From positions 1-60,394 of the forward strand of contig JAYFPY010000015.1 in assembly GCA_034927505.1 (NCBI GenBank): a stretch of 60,394 nucleotides of DNA. Reading direction: 5' to 3'. Position 1 is the first letter of the stretch. Each line of letters starts with the position of its first letter. The notes under the pieces are model-generated. The model worked only from the letters and a program-made list of their open reading frames with translations. It was not told the DNA's origin and searched no databases. The position numbers were made by a program, and so were the translations under genes. Positions 50,187 to 58,425 of the stretch are shown here, one piece after another. The DNA comes from RUG100 sp034927505 (GTDB lineage Bacteria; Bacillota; Clostridia; Peptostreptococcales; Anaerovoracaceae).

Positions 50187-51118
50187 GCATCTGCCTCCTT
50201 CTTTATTCCCAGTAAAGTCAGGATCAAAGCCATCCTGATATACTTTCCGTTGAGCGCCTGTCTGAAATACGCCGCACGGGGATCGTCGTCCACCGATACT
50301 GATATCTCATTTACCCTTGGAAGGGGGTGCAGTACGGACAGATCCGCTTTTGCATTTTTCATCTTATCAGGATCGAGGATATATGTATCTTTCAGACGCA
50401 CATAATCTTCTTCATTGAAGAACCTTTCACGCTGTACTCTGGTCATGTACAGTATATCCAGCTCAGGCATGACTGTTTCCATTTCTTCGGTTTCCTTCCA
50501 GCTGGCCCCGGCCTTTTCCAGATTGTCCTTTACGTAATCGGGCACTCTCAGTTCAGGCGGGGCAATCAGTACGAACTTCACGTCTTTATATCTGAGCATG
50601 GCATCGATCAGCGAATGGACAGTCCTGCCGAATTTCAGATCCCCGCACAATCCTACAGTGAGACCGTCCATCATGCCCTTTTCTCTTTTTATAGTAAGCA
50701 GATCTGTCAGTGTCTGTGTAGGATGGAAATGACCGCCGTCTCCCGCATTGATGATAGGCACCGTCGTCCGTGAAGCCGCAACTACAGGGGCCCCTTCCTT
50801 CGGATGTCTCATAGCAATTATATCAGCATAGCAGCCCACCGTTCTGATAGTGTCTGTAACGCTTTCGCCTTTTGCGGCCGAAGATGAAGCTGCTTCTGAA
50901 AAGCCAAGGACGCTGCCGCCCAGTTCCAGCATTGCCGCCTCGAAACTGAGTCTTGTTCTGGTGCTGGGTTCAAAGAAAAGAGTTGCAAGTTTCTTCCCGT
51001 GACACAATTCCGTATAGTCGTCATGATTTTCGATTATGTCCTGCGCCAGATCGATCATTTCATCTATCTCGCCAACGGACAGATCTGTGATACTGATTAT
51101 GTTTCTTATATCTGTCAT
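50183..51118 (-). CDS. pyrB: Aspartate carbamoyltransferase catalytic subunit
   Basis: 311 residues from the ATG at 51118, which shares a base with the pyrE stop (TAATG). The carbamoyl phosphate loop FFEPSTRTRLSFE and HPTQTLTDLLT are present, as is the C-terminal HPLPRVNEI. It makes N-carbamoyl-L-aspartate. The presence of pyrI next to it shows the allosteric, enteric-style holoenzyme. Confidence 0.97.
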   Translation of the reverse strand: MTDIRNIISITDLSVGEIDEMIDLAQDIIENHDDYTELCHGKKLATLFFEPSTRTRLSFEAAMLELGGSVLGFSEAASSSAAKGESVTDTIRTVGCYADIIAMRHPKEGAPVVAASRTTVPIINAGDGGHFHPTQTLTDLLTIKREKGMMDGLTVGLCGDLKFGRTVHSLIDAMLRYKDVKFVLIAPPELRVPDYVKDNLEKAGASWKETEEMETVMPELDILYMTRVQRERFFNEEDYVRLKDTYILDPDKMKNAKADLSVLHPLPRVNEISVSVDDDPRAAYFRQALNGKYIRMALILTLLGIKKEADA

Positions 51119-51771
51119 TATTCTACGTTTCCTTTCATCCATCCCTCATTGGAAGGATCGTTCCTGAAAACCAGAAGCTTTTTTCGATCTCCTTCCTCGA
51201 TATATTTCTTATCCGCCGCAACCGACACAAGCGTGTCCAGGTCGCAGAGACTGATATTTTTGACATGGGCCTTTTCCATCCTGTCCACTCCCTTTTTCAT
51301 GCCGTATGTGAATATGCTGACGATGCCCAGCACATCTGCTCCGGCATCTCTGAGAGCTTCCACAGTTTCTATGGCAGACCCTCCTGTCGAAATCAGGTCT
51401 TCAACGACCACAGTCTTCATGCCCGGCTCCAGTTTCCCTTCGATCCGGTTGGTCCTGCCGTGATCCTTCGCAGACCCGCGAACGTAACCCATGGGCAGAC
51501 CCAGCAAGTGGGCTGAGATCGCAGCATGAGCGATGCCCGCTGTGCTGGTGCCCATGAGCATTTCCGCTTCGGGATAAGCCGTCCTTACAGTTTCCGCAAT
51601 ATTTTCTTCAATGATATTTCTGACTTCCGGATATGAAAGTGTGAGCCGGTTGTCACAGTATATTGGGCTTTTTATTCCGCTGGCCCATGTGAATGGGTCG
51701 TTGGGTCTTAAAAAAACCGCTTCTATTTTCAGCAGATTTTCTGCAACTGTTTCTTTCATATTTTTATCCAT
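51118..51771 (-). CDS. pyrE: Orotate phosphoribosyltransferase
   Basis: 217 residues. The PRPP loop is VVVEDLISTGGSAIE; the catalytic loop region is RGSAKDHGRTNRIEG. It converts orotate and PRPP to OMP. GGAGG 9 nt before the first ATG supports the start at 51771. Only 2 nt separate it from pyrF. Confidence 0.96.
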   Translation of the reverse strand: MDKNMKETVAENLLKIEAVFLRPNDPFTWASGIKSPIYCDNRLTLSYPEVRNIIEENIAETVRTAYPEAEMLMGTSTAGIAHAAISAHLLGLPMGYVRGSAKDHGRTNRIEGKLEPGMKTVVVEDLISTGGSAIETVEALRDAGADVLGIVSIFTYGMKKGVDRMEKAHVKNISLCDLDTLVSVAADKKYIEEGDRKKLLVFRNDPSNEGWMKGNVE

Positions 51772-51773
51772 AT

Positions 51774-52475
51774 TTACTTACCTCCGAATTCTTTCATACA
51801 TCTCTCATAAGCCTCTGTCGGATCGTCTGCCTGTGTGATCGGCCTTCCTACAACGATATATCCGGAACCGAGCCGTCCGGCTTCACCGGGCGTAGTTACC
51901 CTGATCTGATCTCCTGTATCTCCGCCGGCGAATCTGACTCCCGGCGTCACAGTGATGAAATCATCTCCGCAGCATTTATGTATTGCCGGTGATTCCAACG
52001 GTGAACAGACAACTCCGTCCAGTCCGGCTTCCTTTGTATTCATCGCATATTTCAGGACTGTATCTTCGATTTTTCTATCGATGAGCAGTTCGTCGGTCAT
52101 GCGCTGCTGATCCGTGCTGGTAAGTTGTGTGACTGCAATCAGCAGCGGCCGGTTTCCGCTTTCGTCCGTCAGTCCTTCAAGGGCTGCTTCCATCATTTTT
52201 TTCGTTCCCGCAGCATGTACGTTGACCATATCCACATCCAGCCCTGCGAGAGAACTCATGGCTCTCTTTACAGTATTGGGTATATCGTGAAGCTTCAGAT
52301 CCAGGAAGACTTTATGTCCCCGCTCTTTGATTTCCCTGACGATATCGGGGCCTTCCGCATAAAACAGTTCCATCCCGATCTTGACGAAAGGTTTTCTGCC
52401 TTTGAATTTTTCCAGGAACTCCATGGTTTCTTTTTTGCCGGGAAAATCCAGCGCGATTATTACTTCACCTTTCAT
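51774..52475 (-). CDS. pyrF: Orotidine 5'-phosphate decarboxylase
   Basis: 233 residues. The catalytic KxDxHxxPxT motif is VFLDLKLHDIPNTVKRA, with ALDFPGKKE at the N-terminus and TPGVRFAGGDTGDQ, then YIVVGRPIT as the phosphate loop. It decarboxylates OMP to UMP. Overlaps pyrD by 4 nt. Confidence 0.96.
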   Translation of the reverse strand: MKGEVIIALDFPGKKETMEFLEKFKGRKPFVKIGMELFYAEGPDIVREIKERGHKVFLDLKLHDIPNTVKRAMSSLAGLDVDMVNVHAAGTKKMMEAALEGLTDESGNRPLLIAVTQLTSTDQQRMTDELLIDRKIEDTVLKYAMNTKEAGLDGVVCSPLESPAIHKCCGDDFITVTPGVRFAGGDTGDQIRVTTPGEAGRLGSGYIVVGRPITQADDPTEAYERCMKEFGGK

Positions 52476-53380
52476 GCGATACCTCTTATTTCTTTCAAAT
52501 CTTTTATGCCCAGTTCCTCCATGAGTACCGGCAGTCTTTCTATTATCTTTTTACACGCCCACGGATCCGTCAGATTGGCTGCGCCCACCTGGACCGCTGT
52601 CGCTCCCGCCATGATCATTTCGATCACATCTTCAGCTTTTGATATGCCGCCGACTCCGATCACCGGAATATCCACAGCATTGCTGACCTGATATACCATC
52701 CTCAACGCTACCGGAAAAACTGCAGGCCCGGAAAAGCCACCCATTTTGTTTGCGATGACAGGCTTTTTTCTCTTTATATCTATTCTCATGCCCAGCAGAG
52801 TGTTGATAAGACAGATGCCGTCCGCACCTGCGTCTCTGCAGGCATTGGCGATCTCAACAATGTCTGTTACATTCGGGCTCAGTTTTATATACACCGGCTT
52901 TTTTACCGCTTCTTTTACTGCCGAGGCAACTCTTGCCGCCTGTGCCGGATCCTGTCCAAAAGCGATCCCTCCGCCGTGGATATTTGGGCAGCTTACATTT
53001 ACTTCTATGATGCCGACCTGTTCTTCTTCATCCATGGCTTTTGCACATTTCACATATTCTTCGATGCTGAATCCGCTGATATTTGCGATCAAAGGTTTAT
53101 TGAATATTTTTTTCAGAGCCGGGATTTCTTCTTTGATTACTTTCTCCAGTCCCGGATTCTGCAGGCCGACCGAATTTATAAGACCGCCGGTACACTCTGC
53201 TATCCTGGGCTGTTCGTTTCCGAAACGTTCCTCTGCTGTAGTTCCTTTGAAAGATATGGATCCGAGAATATTCAGATCATAAAGGTCTTTGTATTCCTGT
53301 CCGAACCCGAATGTACCGCTGGCCGGTATGACCGGGTTGTCCAGCTGTATGCCGCTGAGTTCTACTCTTGTATCTACCAT
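52472..53380 (-). CDS. pyrD: Dihydroorotate dehydrogenase (class 1B catalytic subunit)
   Basis: 302 residues from the ATG at 53380 (start MVDTRVELSGIQLDNPV). It has the FMN/substrate segments ASGTFGFG, GLQNPG and the class 1 catalytic cysteine in VNVSCPNIHGGG. The ATG overlaps the pyrK end by 7 nt, and a longer frame into pyrK is not favoured. Class 1B enzymes work with PyrK and pass electrons to NAD+. Confidence 0.95.
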   Translation of the reverse strand: MVDTRVELSGIQLDNPVIPASGTFGFGQEYKDLYDLNILGSISFKGTTAEERFGNEQPRIAECTGGLINSVGLQNPGLEKVIKEEIPALKKIFNKPLIANISGFSIEEYVKCAKAMDEEEQVGIIEVNVSCPNIHGGGIAFGQDPAQAARVASAVKEAVKKPVYIKLSPNVTDIVEIANACRDAGADGICLINTLLGMRIDIKRKKPVIANKMGGFSGPAVFPVALRMVYQVSNAVDIPVIGVGGISKAEDVIEMIMAGATAVQVGAANLTDPWACKKIIERLPVLMEELGIKDLKEIRGIA

Positions 53381-54096
53381 ACTATCTCCTCCCTGAACAA
53401 TATGGGGCCATCCTTGCATATCCTCTTGCTGCCGTATTTTGTCCTGCAGCTGCATCCCATACATGCGCCGAATCCACAGGCCATCCTGCTTCCAAAATCA
53501 AACTGCCCGTCGTCAGCCTGCTCATAGACTGCTTCCAACATAGGTTCCGGTCCGCAGGCGTACACGTATTCCGCTCTGTCAAATGCGTCCGTAACGAATC
53601 CCTTTATGCCTTCACTGCCGTCTGCCGTTGTAATGATCGTTGCGATCCCCAGCTTTGCAAGTTTGTCTCTGTATACGATTTCTTCTTTTTTGTTGAATCC
53701 CAAGATGGCTTGCGGTGCCATCCCTTTTTCCAGCATCCGCTTTGCCATGCCGAAGAGAGGTGCCGCACCCAGCCCGCCGCCTATGAGCATCGGCGTTCTG
53801 CAGTCGATGTCAAGTACATACCCGTTGCCCAGAGGACAGAGAGCATAAAACGCATCTCCTTCCTGCATCTCAGCCATGGCCTTAGTTCCTTCGCCTACGA
53901 TCTTATATATCAGCGTCATGGTTTTTTCGTCCCAGTCGCTGATGGATATGGGACGTCTCAGGTAGAACCCTTCTACCTTTATATTTATGAACTGTCCCGG
54001 GGCTGTTATTTCTCCGGTATCTCCCTCGATGATCATTTCATAGACATCAGGGATCAGCTCAACGTTGGATATCACTGTATATCTGTTATCTTTCAT
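53374..54096 (-). CDS. pyrK: Dihydroorotate dehydrogenase electron transfer subunit PyrK
   Basis: 240 residues. The FAD-binding RRPISISDWD, NAD region LIGGGLGAAPLFGMA and C-terminal [2Fe-2S] cysteines in MACGFGACMGCSCRT are present. It links PyrD to NAD+. It overlaps pyrC by 11 nt. Confidence 0.96.
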   Translation of the reverse strand: MKDNRYTVISNVELIPDVYEMIIEGDTGEITAPGQFINIKVEGFYLRRPISISDWDEKTMTLIYKIVGEGTKAMAEMQEGDAFYALCPLGNGYVLDIDCRTPMLIGGGLGAAPLFGMAKRMLEKGMAPQAILGFNKKEEIVYRDKLAKLGIATIITTADGSEGIKGFVTDAFDRAEYVYACGPEPMLEAVYEQADDGQFDFGSRMACGFGACMGCSCRTKYGSKRICKDGPILFREEIVW

Positions 54097-55306
54097 AAAC
54101 TGTTTTTCCTCCGCATATAGTTGCCGTTATCATGCCTTTCACTTTCATTCCCTTGAACGGAGTGCTCCTGCCTTTGCTTTTGAAAGTGTCCGGATCGATC
54201 ACATACTCCGCATTCGGATCTATTATGGTCAGATCCGCCGGAGCGCCTTCTTCGATCACGCCTCCCGGCAGTAAAAATCTCTTTGCCGGAGCTGTGCTCA
54301 TCAGATCGACCAGCTTTTCCAAGGTTATTATTCCTTTTTCCACTATATCAGTATACAGCACAGGGAAAGCCGTTTCCAGCCCAACGATCCCGAATAGACT
54401 GCCTTTGAACCCGCCTTTTTTTTCATCGGCGCGGTGAGGCGCATGGTCCGTCGCTATCATGTCGATAGTCCCGTCCTTCAGCCCCTGTATCAGTTCTTCC
54501 CTGTCTTCAGATTTTCTGATGGGAGGATTCATCTTGAACTGTCCTTCATCTTTTACATCTTCATCTGTAAAGATCAGATAGTGAGGCGCCGTTTCACACG
54601 TGATGTCTATTCCCGCACCCTTGGCAGCCCTGACCAGCTGTACGGTTTCCTTTGCGGATACATGACAGATGTGATAAGGACATCCGGTCTGCATAGCCAG
54701 ACTTATATCCCGTGCCGCCTGTTTCCATTCGCTTGCCGGGTCTTCAGTAGGAAAGCTTTCATCTTCGCAGTGAGCAGCGATCAGCTTGCCCAAAGAACGG
54801 GTTTCATTCATGGCATCCGTCATTAGCTTCTCATCTTGTACACCTTTGCCGTCATCTGTGTAAGCCACGACCTTATCGGACATTTCCTTCATCGCAGACA
54901 GCTTGCCTCTTCCCGACTGATCGGATGTTATGGCGCCGTATGGGTATACGTTTATGAGACCGTCACTTTCTATGATATCAGTCTGCACCTTTAGGCTCGC
55001 AGCATCCACCGGTGCCGGTTTCAGGTTGGGCATCGGGCACACAGTTGTATAACCGCCTGCAGCCGCTGCCTCGGTCCCGGTTTTTATGGTTTCCTTGTAT
55101 TCGAATCCCGGTTCTCTTAAATGCACATGTACATCAATGAACCCCGGAACAACAAAAAAGTTATCACATCGGATAACTTTCTCAAAAATATTATTGTCGT
55201 CGATATTATCGGAAACTGCAAAAACCTTTCCTTCAGAAACAGCTATATCCCTTTTCCTGAAGCCTTCCGGAGTGTAGACCATTCCTCCCTTTAAGAGTGT
55301 TTTCAC
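54086..55306 (-). CDS. pyrC: Dihydroorotase
   Basis: 406 residues, type I amidohydrolase. The zinc motif DVHVHLREPGFEYKET, then GYTTVCPMPN and ATDHAPH, are all seen. The start is taken as GTG at 55306 because AGGAGG lies 6 nt before it; an ATG 21 nt further out has no ribosome site. It is the first gene of the pyrC-K-D-F-E-B-I operon. No pyrR or attenuator was seen. Confidence 0.96.
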   Translation of the reverse strand: MKTLLKGGMVYTPEGFRKRDIAVSEGKVFAVSDNIDDNNIFEKVIRCDNFFVVPGFIDVHVHLREPGFEYKETIKTGTEAAAAGGYTTVCPMPNLKPAPVDAASLKVQTDIIESDGLINVYPYGAITSDQSGRGKLSAMKEMSDKVVAYTDDGKGVQDEKLMTDAMNETRSLGKLIAAHCEDESFPTEDPASEWKQAARDISLAMQTGCPYHICHVSAKETVQLVRAAKGAGIDITCETAPHYLIFTDEDVKDEGQFKMNPPIRKSEDREELIQGLKDGTIDMIATDHAPHRADEKKGGFKGSLFGIVGLETAFPVLYTDIVEKGIITLEKLVDLMSTAPAKRFLLPGGVIEEGAPADLTIIDPNAEYVIDPDTFKSKGRSTPFKGMKVKGMITATICGGKTVYER

Positions 55307-55352
55307 TTTCGTCCTCCTTTGTATCAAACTGTATTTTGCTTAAATCTACAAT

Positions 55353-55381
55353 AGGATATCACACCGGCGTCCCTGTGTCAA
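55353..55381 (-). promoter_or_regulatory. pyr operon promoter
   Basis: Minus strand TTGACA (55376-55381), 17-bp spacer, TATCCT (55353-55358). The leader is only about 40 nt, which leaves no room for a PyrR attenuator. Confidence 0.8.
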
Positions 55382-55444
55382 GCAAAAACCGTTCATGCTT
55401 TACGCTCCGGCCCTTTCGGGTTCGGATCCCTTTATTATATATAA

Positions 55445-55475
55445 ATAGAAAACCGCCTTGCCGGCGATTTTCTAT
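55445..55475 (-). terminator. Terminator after tRNA-Ser
   Basis: ATAGAAAA...TTTTCTAT with inner CGCC/GGCG forms a long stem 4 nt after the tRNA CCA end, followed by a T/A-rich tail. Confidence 0.75.
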
Positions 55476-55479
55476 GTAT

Positions 55480-55568
55480 TGGCGGAGAAGGTGGGATTCG
55501 AACCCACGTGCCCTGACGGACAACCGCATTTCGAGTGCGGCTCGTTATGACCACTTCGATACTTCTCC
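55480..55568 (-). tRNA. tRNA-Ser (anticodon CGA)
   Basis: Class II tRNA: acceptor GGAGAAG/CTTCTCC, discriminator G, encoded CCA. The anticodon stem CCGCA/TGCGG holds loop CTCGAAA, giving anticodon CGA for UCG codons. A long variable arm and T arm GTGGG-TTCGAAT-CCCAC complete the cloverleaf. Confidence 0.97.
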
Positions 55569-55590
55569 TTGAAAAATACTTACGATAAAG

Positions 55591-55619
55591 AGTATACCCT
55601 ATTTCATTTGCTATTTCCA
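55591..55619 (-). promoter_or_regulatory. tRNA-Ser promoter
   Basis: Minus strand TATACT (55591-55596) with a TGGAAA -35 (55614-55619) at 17 bp. It overlaps the divergent glutamate decarboxylase promoter. Confidence 0.45.
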
Positions 55620-55636
55620 GTACAAAAACATATAAT
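55608..55636 (+). promoter_or_regulatory. Glutamate decarboxylase promoter
   Basis: TTGCTA (55608-55613), 17-bp spacer, TATAAT (55631-55636). Its -35 region overlaps the tRNA-Ser -35. Confidence 0.5.
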
Positions 55637-55710
55637 TGAGATATAAATATTTTCACAATGAAAAATGACTGAGAAAACAGGTCTTAGAGAAAGGAACACA
55701 AGGTGATGAT

Positions 55711-57072
55711 ATGCTTTACTGCGCTAAAGATAAATTCAGAGTACTGACAAATATACCTAAAAGAAAGATCAACAAGGAAAGTCTTCCTGCCAGGCAGGTG
55801 GCCAGCATCATTGAAGATCAGCTGATCGATGAAGGTCAGGCGAGAAAGAATCTGGCCACCTTCTGTCAGACGGATATGGAAATGGAGGCCTCTGCGATAT
55901 TGAGCCGCACTTTTGCTAAAAACGCCATAGACAAATCTGAGTACCCAAAGACTGCTGAACTGGAGAACGCCTGCATCAACATGATAGCCGATCTGTGGCA
56001 TGCTCCCCAGTCAGAGGAATATATAGGCACATCCACAGTTGGCAGCAGCGAAGCATGTATGCTGGCCGGCATGGCAATGAAATTCAGATGGAGGGACATA
56101 GCAAAGGAAGCCGGAAGAGATATCACAGGAGCAAAGCCGAATCTGGTCATATCTTCTGCTTATCAGGTATGCTGGGAAAAATTCTGCGTATACTGGGACA
56201 TCGAAATGCGAACTGTCCCTATAGACAGGGAACATCTCTCCTTGAACATCGATAAAGTCATGGATCATGTAGACGAAAACACTATCGGCATAGTCGGTAT
56301 ACTGGGGCTGACCTATACAGGCATGTACGATGACATCCAGTCTTTGGATGCTGCAGTAACAAAATACAACTCATCCCACGATCATCAGCTGGTCATCCAT
56401 ATCGATGGAGCCAGCGGCGGTCTCTACGCACCTTTTGTGGAGCCGGATCTTCAATGGGACTTTAAACTTAAAAACGTTATATCTATCTCCACTTCAGGGC
56501 ACAAGTACGGTCTTGTATATCCGGGCGTAGGCTGGGTCATCTGGCGAGACAAAAAATACCTGCCTGAAGAGCTGATTTTCGAAGTAAGCTATCTTGGCGG
56601 CACCATGCCTACCATAGCAATTAACTTCTCAAGAAGCGCCACCCAGATCATAGGTCAGTATTATAATTTTCTCCGCTTTGGATATGAAGGATATGAAGAT
56701 ATACACAGGCGCACCCGTGACAAGGCTCTGGAAGTGAGCAGCGCCATAGAAAAAAATGAGGAATTCATTCTTCTTCACAAAGGTTATGATCTCCCTGTCA
56801 TATGTTATACTCTCAAGGACGATCCCGAAAGAAAATGGAACCTGTTCGATCTTTCGGACAGACTGATGATGAAAGGCTGGCAGGTCCCGGCTTATCCCCT
56901 GCCTTCCGATATGACGGATGTTATCGTCCAAAGGATCGTCTGCAGAGCTGATTTCAGCCGGTCTATGGTGGAAAATTTCATAAGCGATTTTAGCCTGGCG
57001 CTGCAGGAGCTCCGCGAAGGCAATGCTACATTCCACGAAAACAGGAATGAAGCTTACGGATATACTCACTAA
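55711..57072 (+). CDS. gadB: Glutamate decarboxylase
   Basis: 453 residues, near the usual 466. The PLP lysine is in SISTSGHKYG, the substrate region has GTSTVGSSEACMLAG, and HIDGASGG carries the cofactor aspartate. It makes GABA and consumes a proton, so a role in acid tolerance or GABA formation is likely. No gadC antiporter is beside it. AGGTGATGAT precedes the ATG, and the aminopeptidase follows by 20 nt. Confidence 0.95.
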   Translation: MLYCAKDKFRVLTNIPKRKINKESLPARQVASIIEDQLIDEGQARKNLATFCQTDMEMEASAILSRTFAKNAIDKSEYPKTAELENACINMIADLWHAPQSEEYIGTSTVGSSEACMLAGMAMKFRWRDIAKEAGRDITGAKPNLVISSAYQVCWEKFCVYWDIEMRTVPIDREHLSLNIDKVMDHVDENTIGIVGILGLTYTGMYDDIQSLDAAVTKYNSSHDHQLVIHIDGASGGLYAPFVEPDLQWDFKLKNVISISTSGHKYGLVYPGVGWVIWRDKKYLPEELIFEVSYLGGTMPTIAINFSRSATQIIGQYYNFLRFGYEGYEDIHRRTRDKALEVSSAIEKNEEFILLHKGYDLPVICYTLKDDPERKWNLFDLSDRLMMKGWQVPAYPLPSDMTDVIVQRIVCRADFSRSMVENFISDFSLALQELREGNATFHENRNEAYGYTH

Positions 57073-57092
57073 GAAAGGAACAAATAAACAAT

Positions 57093-58202
57093 ATGGATAC
57101 ACGAATCAACAAACTGTCGCAGCTTCTTACAGGTTATTCCTGTGACGTGAAAGAAGGCGAAAAAGTACTGATCAGTTATGAAGGTGAAACAACGAAACCT
57201 CTGATAAAACAGCTTATCAAAGATGTATATGCAACCGGAGGCGTGCCCTATGTCGAAGCAAGAGACTCTTCGATAACCAGAGAAATACTCCTTGGGTGCA
57301 GCAAAGAGCAGCTTGAGTTCAAAAACGAATGTGATCTGGCTCAGATGAAAGGCATGCAGGCCTACATAGCTGTAAGAGGGAGCGAAAACAATTCCGAGTT
57401 GTCCGATGTCCCCGCCGAAAAGCTGAACATGTACAGTTCTGTCCTCCAGCCGGTCTTAGACTACAGAGTCAACGAAACCAAATGGGTGGTTCTCAGATAC
57501 CCAAACAATGCGATGGCACAGCTAGCCGGCACCAGCCTGGAAAAATTCGAAAATTTTTACTTCGATGTATGTACCCTGGATTACAGAAAAATGGCTGATG
57601 CAATGGACCCTTTGGTAGATCTTATGAATAGAACAGACAAAGTCCGAGTCAAAGGTCCCGGCACCGACATCACTTTTTCCATCAAAGATATCCCTGCCGT
57701 AAAATGCTGCGGCGAGCGAAACATCCCGGACGGTGAGGTATATTCTGCGCCGGTAAAGGATTCCATGAACGGGATCATATCCTACAACACTCCTTCTGAG
57801 GAGCAGGGATTCACATATGAAAATATCGTCTTTGAGATCAAAGATGGAAAGATAATCAAAGCCACATCCAATGATAATGACCGCATAAACAAATTGCTGG
57901 ATACTGATGACGGCAGCAGATATTTCGGAGAGTTCGCGCTGGGAGTCAACCCATATATCCTTCACCCTATGAAGGACACGCTCTTCGACGAAAAGATCTG
58001 CGGCAGCTTCCATCTCACGCCAGGTGCCAGCTATGAAGACGCACCCAACGGCAACAGATCGTCGGTACACTGGGACCTGGTCATGATACAGAGAGAGGAC
58101 TACGGCGGCGGCGAAATATATTTTGACGACAGGCTGATCCGGAAAGACGGGCTCTTCGTCCTGCCGGAGCTGAAATGTCTTGACCCGGAAAATCTGAAAT
58201 AA
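57093..58202 (+). CDS. M29-family (AmpS-like) aminopeptidase
   Basis: 369 residues. The M29 fold is shown by LISYEGETTKPL, VKGPGTDITFSIKD, the metal-ligand segments IPDGEVYSAPVKDSMNGI and HWDLVMIQRED. M29 enzymes are leucyl-type metal-dependent aminopeptidases in the cytoplasm. The gene follows gadB and is probably read with it. Peptide breakdown could supply glutamate for the decarboxylase, but this is inference. Confidence 0.9.
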   Translation: MDTRINKLSQLLTGYSCDVKEGEKVLISYEGETTKPLIKQLIKDVYATGGVPYVEARDSSITREILLGCSKEQLEFKNECDLAQMKGMQAYIAVRGSENNSELSDVPAEKLNMYSSVLQPVLDYRVNETKWVVLRYPNNAMAQLAGTSLEKFENFYFDVCTLDYRKMADAMDPLVDLMNRTDKVRVKGPGTDITFSIKDIPAVKCCGERNIPDGEVYSAPVKDSMNGIISYNTPSEEQGFTYENIVFEIKDGKIIKATSNDNDRINKLLDTDDGSRYFGEFALGVNPYILHPMKDTLFDEKICGSFHLTPGASYEDAPNGNRSSVHWDLVMIQREDYGGGEIYFDDRLIRKDGLFVLPELKCLDPENLK

Positions 58203-58216
58203 AAAAAGACCTCAGC

Positions 58217-58250
58217 AAATGACCTGCCGCCGTGTGGCGGCAGGTCATTT
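58217..58250. terminator. Stem-loop after the aminopeptidase gene
   Basis: AAATGACCTGCCGCC and GGCGGCAGGTCATTT form a perfect 15-bp stem with loop GTGT. The T-run is short, so it is a likely but not textbook terminator. Confidence 0.7.
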
Positions 58251-58373
58251 ACGAATCAAATCCTTATTCGCATAACGATCTATATTGATCCCCCTTTGTT
58301 CTTGCATTATATCCTGATTTTATGTTTTTATGACATCCAATGCGCAGACTGCGTTTCAAAATGTGTGAATGTA

Positions 58374-58413
58374 CAAAAAAACAGGACCTGGGCGCATCTG
58401 CTCCGATCCTGCT
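58374..58413 (-). terminator. Terminator of the SH3/glucosaminidase gene
   Basis: On the minus strand CAGGA pairs with TCCTG with further inner pairing, followed by a run of seven T. Confidence 0.65.
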
Positions 58414-58425
58414 TTTGATATCTGT

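Noticed and set aside
55148..55175. AAAGTTATC/GATAACTTT hairpin
   Set aside because: It lies well inside the pyrC coding region and has no T-run or neighbouring gene start; probably incidental.
49764..55306. Possibility that the pyr cluster was acquired by transfer
   Set aside because: Gene order, overlaps and sequence style match the neighbours, and no mobile-element traces flank it; tRNA-Ser beside it has no attachment-site repeat.
55306..55350. PyrR-type attenuator before the pyr operon
   Set aside because: The predicted leader is about 40 nt with no terminator or anti-antiterminator, and pyrR is not present.
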